64,000 nucleotides of DNA, from positions 6,448,001 through 6,512,000 of the forward strand of contig NZ_CP043661.1 of assembly GCF_014217565.1 (NCBI RefSeq), in the 5' to 3' direction. Positions within the stretch are counted from its first letter, which is position 1, and each line of letters opens with the position of its first letter. Below, one piece after another: positions 44,940 through 54,700 of this stretch. The notes under the pieces are model-generated. The model ran no database searches. It was not told the DNA's origin and saw only the letters and a program-made list of their open reading frames with translations. The translations under genes were made by a program, and so were the position numbers. The DNA is from Kribbella qitaiheensis (lineage in GTDB: Bacteria; Actinomycetota; Actinomycetes; Propionibacteriales; Kribbellaceae).

Positions 44940-47900
44940 GCTGTTCGCCGGTGGTGTGGGCGTGGCCCGTGGCTACCTGAACCGGCCCGACCTGACTGCC
45001 GAGCGGTTCGTGCCGGACCCGTACGGCAAGGACGGCTGGCGGCTGTACCGGACCGGCGACCTGGTCCGCTGGCGCGAGGACGGCAACCTCGAGTACGTCG
45101 GCCGCACCGACGACCAGGTCAAGATCAACGGAGTCAGGTTGGAGCCGGGCGAGATCGAGGCCGCGCTGACGGCTCACTCGAATGTCGCGGGAGCAGTAGT
45201 CACCGCGAAGGCCAAGGCGGACGGCAGCACTCAGCTGATCGCCTATGTGACGGCAGTCAGCACCGACGGGCTACGCAACCACCTGCTGGACCGCCTTCCC
45301 GAGACCCACGTACCGAGCGTGTTCGTTGCCGTCGACGAGTTCCCCCTGACGCCCAACGGCAAGGTGGACAAGCAGGCCCTGCCTGACCCGTTCAGCCGCG
45401 ACGACCGCGAGTACATCGCGCCGCGGACGACCGCGGAACAGTTGGTCGCCGACGTCTGGCGGCAGTTGCTCGGCGTCGAGCAGATCAGCGTCCACGACAG
45501 CTTCTTCGAATTGGGCGGCACCTCGCTGACCCTGACCCGGTTGGCCAACCAGCTGCGCGCGACCGCGGGTGGCGAGATCCAGCTCCGCGGGTTGCTTCGG
45601 GCAACGACCGTCGAGGCCCAGGCGAAGCTCATCTCCGTCGTGATGGACGACGGCACCCAGCTCACCGCCGTACCGCGGACCGGCGCCCTGCCGCTGTCCG
45701 CGAGCCAGCGACGCCTGTGGTTCATGGAGCAGCTGGAGACGGGTAGCAGCGAGTGGGTCGCCCCGACCTTCCTCCGGGTCCCCTCGGACACTCCCTTCGC
45801 CGCCGTTCAGAAGGCCGTCGACGCATTGGTCGCCCGGCACGAGCCGCTGCGTACCCGCTATCACGTGGTCGATGGTGAACCCACGCAGGTGATCGACGCG
45901 CCGGTGCCAGTCGAGCTTCGCGTGCTGGACATCGAGGTCGACGAGTTGGCCGCCATCCTGACCGAGGAGTTCAGCACCGGCTTCGACCTGGTCAACGGCC
46001 CTGTACTGCGGGTGCTGCTGACCCGTTCGAGCCGCGAACACCTGCTCACGCTCGCGATTCACCACATCGCCACGGACGGCTGGTCAGCTTCTGTCCTTGC
46101 TCGCGACTTCGCTGCCCTGCTGGAAGGCAAGACGCTCGAGCCGCTGGAGTTCCAGTACGCCGACTACGCGGCCTGGCAGCAGCGGACCCTGACCGAAGAG
46201 GTCGTCGCCCAGGAGCTCGACCACTGGCGCACCGCGCTCGACGGGGTCGTCCCGCTCGACCTGCCGACCGACCACACCCGGCCGCTGACTCGCGACCCGC
46301 ACGGCGCGATGGTGACCTTCACGATCCCCGCCGAACTGGCCACCGCGCTCGACGCGCTTGGCCGCAAGCACGGCTGTACTCCGTTCAGCACCCTGCTGAC
46401 CGCGTACGCAGGAGTGCTCGCCCGGTTCAGCGGGACCTGGGACGTGACCGTCGGCGCACCGGTCGCCGGTCGTGACCTCGGTCAGCTGGAGGACCTGGTC
46501 GGCTTCTTCCTGAACACCGTCGTACTGCGCTGCAAGCTGACCGCCGACGTGTCGTTCGACGAGGCGCTCGACCTGGTCCGGGCCTCCTGCGAGGACGCAT
46601 TCGCCCACTCGGGTCTGCCCTTCGACCGGCTGGTCGACGAGCTGGCCCCGGACCGCGACCTGTCCCGTACGCCGCTCTACCAGGCCGCCTTCGACTTCCA
46701 CGGTGAAGGCTTCTCCGGTGCCGAGGGCGACGAGGCGGACCTGGCCACGATCGAGGCGGCCCTGCAGGTGGCCAAGACCGACCTGACGCTGAACATGCGC
46801 AAGCTCGCCGACGGTTCATTGCTAGGAGCAATGGAATACGCGACGGCCCTGTTCGACCGCGGCACCATCGAGCGGATCACCGCGGCCTTCCTGCAGTTGC
46901 TGGAAAGCTTCGCCGCGGCGCCGGCAACGGCACTCGGAGCGGTGGATCTCCTCTCGGCGGCCGACCGGCACCAGCTGATCGTCGGTTGGAACGAGACGAC
47001 CATCGAGGTACCGGCTCTGACCGCCGCAGAGCGGTTCGAGGCACAGGCTGCCGAAACGCCGGACGCGATCGCGGTCTCGAGTGAGACCGGCGAAAAGTCG
47101 TACAAGTGTCTGGACAGGAACGCCAACCGGGTAGCGCATCACCTGGCAGCTCGTGGAGTCAAGCCGGGCGATGTCGTAGCCGTCCTGCTCGATCGTGGTC
47201 CGCTGTTGCTTGCCTCGATGCTGGGCGCATGGAAGGCGGGTGCGGCGTACCTGCCGATCGACCCGTCGACTCCGGACGACCGGATCGCTTACCTGCAAGA
47301 GGATGCGGCCGTCCACACCACCATCAGCCAGAGCCGGTACGCCGAGGTTGCCGGGAGCAACGTATTACTGGTCGACCAGGATGCCGACCTGATCGCCGCA
47401 CGATCGAGCGAGCCGCTTGAGGTCGAGGCCGACCTGGATGCGGCGGCATACGTGATCTACACGTCCGGCTCGACCGGCAAGCCGAAGGGCGTCGAGGTTC
47501 CGCATCGCGGCCTGGTGAACCACCTGGACTGGGCGGCGCGGGAGCTGGCCGGTGCGGGCACGGGCGGAGCGCCGGTGTTCTCGTCGGTCGCCTTCGACCT
47601 GGGCGTGCCGAACCTCTGGGCACCGCTGCTGGCGGGACAGACCGTGCACATGATGCCGGCGGACCTCGACCTCGGCGACCTTGGCAAGGCGATGGCCGAC
47701 CACGCGCCGTACAGCTTCGTGAAGCTGACCCCGTCGCACCTGGAGATCCTGTCCGCACAGCTGACCGCTGAGCAGGCACAAGGACTGGCCGAAGTACTGG
47801 TAGTAGCCGGGGAGCCGTTCACCCGCCGCGCGCTGGAGGCCTGGCGCGCACTGGCGCCGGACGTCCGGGTCATCAACGAATACGGACCCACCGAGGCCTC

Positions 47901-48795
47901 GGTCGGTACTTCGATCTACCCGGTGCCGGCGGACGACAAGTCCGACGTCCTGCCGATCGGGCTGCCGCTGCCGAACATGGCGATGTACGTCCTTGACGCC
48001 AACCAGCACTTGGTGCCGGTCGGAGTGGTGGGGGAGCTGTACGTCGGCGGCACCGGCGTCGCCAACGGCTACATCAACCGCCCCGAGCTGACCGCCGAGC
48101 GGTTCGTCAAGAGCCCGTACGGTCGTCTCTACCGCACCGGTGACGTGGTCCGGCGCCGGCCCGATGGGAACGTCGAGTTCCTCGGCCGGACCGACCACCA
48201 GGTGAAGATCCGCGGCTATCGGATCGAGCCGGAGGAGATCCAGATCGTCCTGGCCGGTCACGCCGGCGTCACCGACGCCCTGGTGATCGCCCGCGAGGAC
48301 AAGCCCGGCGACCTGCGGCTCGTCGCGTACTACGTGGGCACGGCCGGCGAGGAAGACCTGGCCGCGCACGCGACCAAGTCGCTCCCGGACTACCTGGTCC
48401 CGGCCGCGTTCGTGGTGCTCGACAAGCTGCCGCTGAACGCCAACGGCAAGGTCGACCGCGCCGCACTGCCGGTCCCGGAGAACACTGCGGCCGGCGAGCT
48501 GGAACTGCCGGGCACCGTCGTCGAGGAGCGGATCGCCGAGATCTGGGCCGAACTGCTCGACCGCGAGGTCGGCATCCGGGAGAACTTCTTCCGTAGCGGC
48601 GGCAACTCGATCCTGGCGATCCGGCTGATCGCGAAGCTCCAGAACGCGTTCGAGATCGACCTGCCGGTCCGGGCCGTCTTCGAGGGCCCGACGGTCGCCG
48701 AGTTGGCAGCAGCCGTCGAGGACCGGATCCGGGCCGAGATCGAGGCACTTACCGACACCGAAGTAGCACTCGCATCCACCGTTGAGGAGAACTAG
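44851..48795 (+). CDS. NRPS1, remainder: A1 C-terminal part-T-C-A-T
   Basis: In order: rest of A1 (LYRTGDLVRWREDGNLEYVGR, LTPNGKVDKQALP); T1 (FFELGGTSLTLTRL, Ser codon 45523); an LCL-type C domain (LPLSASQRRLWFMEQLE, HHIATDGWS at 46060); A2 (VIYTSGSTGKPKGVEVPH, FSSVAFDLGVPNLWAPLLAG, VINEYGPTEASVG); and T2 (NFFRSGGNSILAIRL, Ser codon 48607). Selectivity positions of A2 read by eye give D-L-P-K-V-A-E-V-G, close to Asn-type codes. There is no epimerase. The stop lies 3 bp before NRPS2. GTG 44851 is probably not a real start but the frame resumption point. Confidence 0.88.
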   Translation: MPIGRPIKGMRVLVLDPVTGSPAAVGAVGELFAGGVGVARGYLNRPDLTAERFVPDPYGKDGWRLYRTGDLVRWREDGNLEYVGRTDDQVKINGVRLEPGEIEAALTAHSNVAGAVVTAKAKADGSTQLIAYVTAVSTDGLRNHLLDRLPETHVPSVFVAVDEFPLTPNGKVDKQALPDPFSRDDREYIAPRTTAEQLVADVWRQLLGVEQISVHDSFFELGGTSLTLTRLANQLRATAGGEIQLRGLLRATTVEAQAKLISVVMDDGTQLTAVPRTGALPLSASQRRLWFMEQLETGSSEWVAPTFLRVPSDTPFAAVQKAVDALVARHEPLRTRYHVVDGEPTQVIDAPVPVELRVLDIEVDELAAILTEEFSTGFDLVNGPVLRVLLTRSSREHLLTLAIHHIATDGWSASVLARDFAALLEGKTLEPLEFQYADYAAWQQRTLTEEVVAQELDHWRTALDGVVPLDLPTDHTRPLTRDPHGAMVTFTIPAELATALDALGRKHGCTPFSTLLTAYAGVLARFSGTWDVTVGAPVAGRDLGQLEDLVGFFLNTVVLRCKLTADVSFDEALDLVRASCEDAFAHSGLPFDRLVDELAPDRDLSRTPLYQAAFDFHGEGFSGAEGDEADLATIEAALQVAKTDLTLNMRKLADGSLLGAMEYATALFDRGTIERITAAFLQLLESFAAAPATALGAVDLLSAADRHQLIVGWNETTIEVPALTAAERFEAQAAETPDAIAVSSETGEKSYKCLDRNANRVAHHLAARGVKPGDVVAVLLDRGPLLLASMLGAWKAGAAYLPIDPSTPDDRIAYLQEDAAVHTTISQSRYAEVAGSNVLLVDQDADLIAARSSEPLEVEADLDAAAYVIYTSGSTGKPKGVEVPHRGLVNHLDWAARELAGAGTGGAPVFSSVAFDLGVPNLWAPLLAGQTVHMMPADLDLGDLGKAMADHAPYSFVKLTPSHLEILSAQLTAEQAQGLAEVLVVAGEPFTRRALEAWRALAPDVRVINEYGPTEASVGTSIYPVPADDKSDVLPIGLPLPNMAMYVLDANQHLVPVGVVGELYVGGTGVANGYINRPELTAERFVKSPYGRLYRTGDVVRRRPDGNVEFLGRTDHQVKIRGYRIEPEEIQIVLAGHAGVTDALVIAREDKPGDLRLVAYYVGTAGEEDLAAHATKSLPDYLVPAAFVVLDKLPLNANGKVDRAALPVPENTAAGELELPGTVVEERIAEIWAELLDREVGIRENFFRSGGNSILAIRLIAKLQNAFEIDLPVRAVFEGPTVAELAAAVEDRIRAEIEALTDTEVALASTVEEN

Positions 48796-48798
48796 GCG

Positions 48799-51700
48799 AT
48801 GAGCACCGCTGACGCCCGCGAAGAACTGCTCCGCCGCCGGCTGGCCGGCGCGCGGGGAGGCAACCGGTCCACGATCGCCCGTGCGGACCGGGACAAGCCA
48901 CTGCCGTTGTCCTTCGGCCAGCAGCAGATGTGGTTCCTGAACCGGCTCGACACCGACAGCTCGGAGTACCTGCTGCCGGCGGCCCTACGGATGCGTGGGC
49001 CGCTCGACCTGGACGCCCTGCGCCGGGCATGGTCGGAGCTGCTGGCCAGGCACGAGATTCTCCGCACCCGGTACGAACTGCGCGATGGCGAGCCGGTCCA
49101 GGTCGTCGACGTTACCGGCGGGAGCGAACTCGGCCTGGTGGACGTCAGTGATGTACCGGCCGCCGAACGCGAGGCCAGGCTGACCGATCTGGTCACGCTG
49201 GAGACCTCGGCGGGCTTCGACCTCGAACGGGAGTGGCCGGCCCGCGCGACTCTGTTGCGTGCGGCAACCGACGATCACCTGCTGGTCGTGGTGTTGCACC
49301 ACATCGCCGGTGACGCCTGGTCGACCGAGCAGCTGTCGGCCGAGTTGAGCGAGCTGTACGGCGCTCACGCAGCCGGCATCACGCCGTCTCTCGACGAGCT
49401 GCCGCTGCAGTACGCCGACTTCGCCTCCTGGCAGCGGTCACAGGATCTGACCAAGGAGATCGGCTGGTGGCGTGAGCAGCTGGCCGGTATCCGACCGGTG
49501 GACCTGCCTTCGGACCGGCCGCGTCCGGCGGTCCGGAGCAAGGCCGGTGCCGACCTTCCCTTCGCCCTGCCGGACGGCCTGGCCGGGAAGGTGCGCGAGC
49601 TGGCCAGGAAGCACGACACCACGCCGTTCGTGGTCATGCTGACGGCGTACCAGCTGATGTTGTCTCGCTACACCGGCGAGCAGGACGTTGCCGTCGGCAC
49701 CGTTGTTTCCGGCCGCACCCGGCCCGAGCTGCAGCAGATGATCGGCTACGGCATCAACACGCTGGTGATCCGCAACCAGTGGTCGGGCGACCCGACCTTT
49801 GACGCGCTGGTCAAGGAAACGCGGGCTCGCGTGCTCGACGCCCACGACCATCAGACCGTGCCGTTCGCCAAGCTGGTGGACGACTTGCGGCCCGAGCGGG
49901 ACATGTCCCGGCCGCCGCTGTTCCAGGTCGCCTTCATCGTGCGGCAGGCGCAGCCCGACGCGTTCACGCTGGGCGAGGTGGTGGTCGAGCCGGTTCAGAG
50001 CGACTTCACCGTGGCGAAGTTCGACCTCAACCTGAAGCTCACCGAGACGACCGACGGTGCGCTGGACGGCGTACTGACCTATGCGACCGCGCTGTTCGAC
50101 CAGTCGACCGTGCAGCGGATGGCCGGTCACTTCGTCCGGCTGCTGGCCGCTTCGGTCGAAGCACCGCAGACCCGGCTGTCTGCACTGGAGATGTTCGGCG
50201 CAGACGAGTTCGACCAGCTGACCATCGGCTTCGCGAGCAGTGGCGGCGAGCTGGAGATCACCGAGCCGGTGTACCTCCAGGTGGCTCGCCAGGCTGCCGG
50301 CGAACTCGCAGTCGTCGACGGCGAGTCCCGGTTGTCGTACGGCGAGTTGAACGGCCGCGCCAACCGGTTGGCCCGGTTCCTGGTCGACGAGGGCGTCGGA
50401 CCCGAGTCGCGGGTCGCTGTCGCGATGCCGCGGTCCGCCGACCTGATCGTTGCCGTACTCGCCGTTCTCAAGGCCGGCGGCGCTTATGTTCCGATCGATC
50501 CGGACTACCCGGCCGACCGGAACAGCTACATCCTCGAGGACTCCGACCCGGAGCTGATCCTGGTCTCGGGCGCTTCGACTTCGGGGCTGCCGGCAACTTC
50601 CGTACCGACCGTGGCCGTCGACTACCAGGCCCGCTTCGCCGGCTTCTCCACCGAGGATCTCGGCATCACGGCCGGCCCCGACAACCCGGCTTACCTGATC
50701 TACACCTCCGGCTCGACCGGGCGGCCGAAAGGCGTAGTGATCGAGAACCGGCAGCTGTCGGGCTACCTCGCCTGGTGCGCCCGCGAGTACGACGGTCTGG
50801 CCGGCTCCTCGCTGCTTCACTCGTCGGTCTCGTTCGACCTGACGGTGAACGCATTGTGGGGCCCGCTGGTGCTCGGCGGGCACGTTGTCATCGGCTCCCT
50901 GGACGGCAGCGCGCCCGCCCCTGCAGTGGCACCCACGTTCGTCAAGGTGACCCCCAGCCACCTGCCGTTCCTGGTCGAACTGCCGGCCGGGTTCTCCCCG
51001 ACGGTCGACCTGATGACCGGTGGTGAGGCGCTGACCGGCGAGTCGGTCGACGCGTGGCGGGCCAAGTTCCCCGGCGTCACGGTGATCAACGAGTACGGGC
51101 CGACCGAGACGACCGTCGGCTGTACCGCGCTGCGGATCGAGCCGGACGACGAGCTGCCCGCGGGCGGACTGGCGATCGGCAAGCCGATGCCGAACTCGCG
51201 CATCTACGTGCTCGACGCGTTCCTGCGGCCGGCCCCGGTCGGCGTCGTCGGCGAGGTCTACGTCGCCGGTGACTGCGTCGCTCGCGGCTACCTGAACCGT
51301 CCCGATCTGACCGCGGAGAAGTTCGTCGCTTGCCCGTGGGGTGCTCCCGGTGAGCGGATGTACCGCACCGGCGACCTGGCGGCCTGGGACCTCGACGGCA
51401 CGCTGACCTGCCCGAGCCGGGTGGACAACCAGGTCAAGATCCACGGCTACCGCATCGAGCTCGGCGAGATCGAGACGACGCTGCAGCGGCATACCGGGAT
51501 CAGTCAGGCGATCGTGATCGCTCGCGACGGGCTGGCCGGCGACAAGCGGCTGGTCGCGTACGTCGTACCGGCGGCCGGTGTGGAGCTGAACCAGGCCGGG
51601 TTGCGTGGGCACGTGCAGGAGTGGCTGCCGGAGTACATGGTGCCGTCGGCGTTCGTCGTCCTGGACGCGATCCCGCTGACCGAGAACGGAAAGTCCGACC

Positions 51701-54700
51701 TTCGCGCGCTGCCGGCTCCGGGTGCTCCCGAGCAGACCTCGGCGCAGACGGTCGTTGCCCGGACCACGACCGAGGAGCAGTTGGCCGCGGTCTGGGGCAA
51801 GGTGCTCGGCCTGACCGAGGTCGATGTCCACACCAGCTTCTTCGAGCTCGGCGGCGACTCGCTCAGCGCGGTCGCGGTGGTCGGCGCACTGCGCGAGACC
51901 GGCGTGGACGTGGCGGTCTGGGACGTCTTCGAGTACCGCACCGTCGCGGCGCTGGCGGAGAAGCTGACCGGCCGGGCAGCGAAGGGGGAGACGTTCGTCG
52001 CTCCCTTCGCGCTGATCCCGGCCGACGACCGCGAACAGCTGCCGGAGGGGGTGACCGATGCCTATCCGTTGTCTCAAGCGCAGACCGGCATGGTGGCGGA
52101 GATGCTGGCTGGAGAAGACGAGGCGCACTACCACAACACGACCTCGCACCGGATCCTCGACGATCAGCCACTCGCGCCCGCCGCGCTGCAGCGAGCGGCC
52201 GACGTACTGGTCGAACGACACGCGAACCTGCGCACGTCGATCGATCTAGGCACCTACTCACGACCGCTGCAGCTGATTCACGCCACCGCCGCGATGCCGA
52301 TCGGGATCACCGACCTCGGTGCCGTGACGGCCGAGCAGCGGGACGAAGCGCTGCGGGCGTTCCGTGCCGCGGAGCGCTCCAACCCCTTCGACCTCACATC
52401 GCCCGCCCTGCTGCGCTTCCACGTGCACACGACGGCGGAGACCGACGGCTGGTGGCTGACCAGCACCGAGTGCCACGCGGTTTCCGAGGGGTGGAGCTAC
52501 CACTCGCTGCTGATGGAGCTCGTGACCACCTACCGCGCGATCCGCGACGGCGTCGAACTGGAGCCGGTCGAGACGCCGAAGGTCCGGTACGCCGACTTCA
52601 TCGCCGGCGAACTCGCCGCCGTCGCCTCCGAAGAGGACAAGGCCTACTGGCTGAACGTTGCCACCGGCTACACCCCGGTCGAGTTGCCCGCGGGCTGGGG
52701 CGAGCAGGGAGAGGCCCACGTCCTGTACGCCGGTGCGCGCAGCATGGATCTGGAGGACGGTCTCCGGGCGCTGGCCGCAAAGGCCGACGCGTCTCTCAAG
52801 AGCGTGATGCTTGCCGCGCACATCAAGGTGATGAGCCTGCTGAGCGCCGAGACCAGCTTCACTACCGGACTGGTCTGCGACGCCCGGCCCGAGGCCGCCG
52901 GCGCCGACCGCGTGCACGGGATGTACCTGAACACGTTGCCGTTCCCGGTCGAGCGTGGCGCCCGGACCTGGCTCGAGCTGGTCGAGCAGACCTTCGCGCG
53001 TGAGCTGGAGCTCTGGCCGCACCGCCGCTACCCGATGCCGCAGATCCAGCGCGACGCCGGCCAGCGGCTGATCAACGTGTTCTTCAACTACCAGGACTTC
53101 CGTCAGCTCGACGACAACCTGGTCGACCCGTACGCCGGTGAGACCTACGAGTCGATGGACGACATGCCTGTCGTCGCCTCGCGCCGGACCAGCCTGCAGA
53201 ACGAGAGCATCACCGAGGTCCCGCTGACGGTCTCGTCCCGTGGCGGCTACATCATCCTGACCGCCGACTCCCGCGTCATCAGCCGGGAGAACGCCGAGCG
53301 GCTGGCCGGCATCTACCGGTCGGTGCTCGAAGCGATGGCCGCCGATCCCGATGGCGACGCGCGTCTCGGTCACCTGCCGGCCGGTGAGGCTGCCCAGGTG
53401 TTGAAGGAGTTTGCCGAGGGGCCGGACGGCGACCCGGAGCCGCCGATCCTGCTCGACCTGATCGAGCAGTCGGTGCTGCAGAACCCGCACAAGACCGCGC
53501 TGCTCGCGCCCCGGCTCGAGCTGACGTATGCCGAACTGGACGAGCAGGCGAACAAGCTGGCCCGGTTGCTGATCACTCGTGGCGTCGGCCCGGAGTCGCG
53601 GGTCGCCGTGGCGCTGCCGCGGTCGCCTGAGCTGATCGTCGCGCTGCTCGCGGTGATCAAGGCCGGTGGCGTCTACGTGCCGATCGACCCGGAGAACCCG
53701 GCCGATCGGGTGGAGTACGTCCTCGCCGACTCGACGCCGCTCCTGCTGCTCACGGCCGACAACTTGCTCGACCGGCTGCCCGTCGGCGACGTACCGGTGC
53801 TGCTGACCGACGCAGCGTCGTACGCCGATCAGTCGGGTGAGCCCGTCACGAATGCGGACCGGCTGCAGCCGCTGCGGCGGGAGAACGCGATCTACGTGAT
53901 CTACACGTCCGGCTCGACGGGCAAGCCGAAGGGTGCCGTCCTCGAACACCGCCAGGTCGCGAACTACCTGGCCTGGGTGGCTCAGGACTGCGCCGCACTC
54001 GGCGAGTCGTCGCTGCTGCACTCGTCGGCTTCGTTCGACCTGACGGTCAACGCCCTCTGGGGGCCGCTGATTCTCGGTGGCACCGTGATCGTCGGGGTGC
54101 TGGACGGGACCGAGGAAGAGCCGATGGCCAAGCCGGCCTTCGTCAAGGTGACCCCGAGTCACCTGCCGATGCTGGCCGAGCTGTCCCAGGACTGGTCGCC
54201 CGCTTGGCATTTGATGACCGGCGGAGAACCCCTGCTCGGTGAGGTCGTGCAGACCTGGCGGGCGGCCAACCCCAGAGGTGTCGTGACCAACGAATACGGC
54301 CCGACCGAGACCACGGTCGCCTGTACGGCGATCACCTTCGCGCCGGGCGATCCGCTGGCCGACGGCCCGGTCGGCATCGGCCGGCCGATGCCGAATATCC
54401 GGATCTACGTGCTGGACGCCAATCTGCAGCCCACGCCGATCGGCGTGACAGGCGAGATCTACATCGCCGGACCGCAGGTCGCTCGTGGCTACCTGAACCG
54501 CCCGGACCTGTCGGCGGCCAAGTTCGTCGCCTGCCCGTGGGGCGCGCCAGGGGAGCGGATGTACCGCTCGGGTGACCTCGCGGCCTGGAACGCGGACGGG
54601 ACGCTGAGCTGCCCGACCCGGGTGGACGACCAAGTCAAGATCCACGGTTACCGGATCGAGCTCGGCGAGGTCGAGACGACGATCCTGCGGCACCCGGCGG

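Noticed and set aside
48799-50250. Starter (lipo-initiation) condensation domain at the start of NRPS2
   Set aside because: It follows NRPS1 T2 directly and looks like an internal LCL domain; NRPS1 itself begins with an A domain, so no starter C is visible.
52050-53440. C2/C3 as epimerisation domains
   Set aside because: Both begin with the DAYPLSxAQxGM C-domain opening and lack E-domain motifs; they sit between T and A, or T and T, in C-domain positions.
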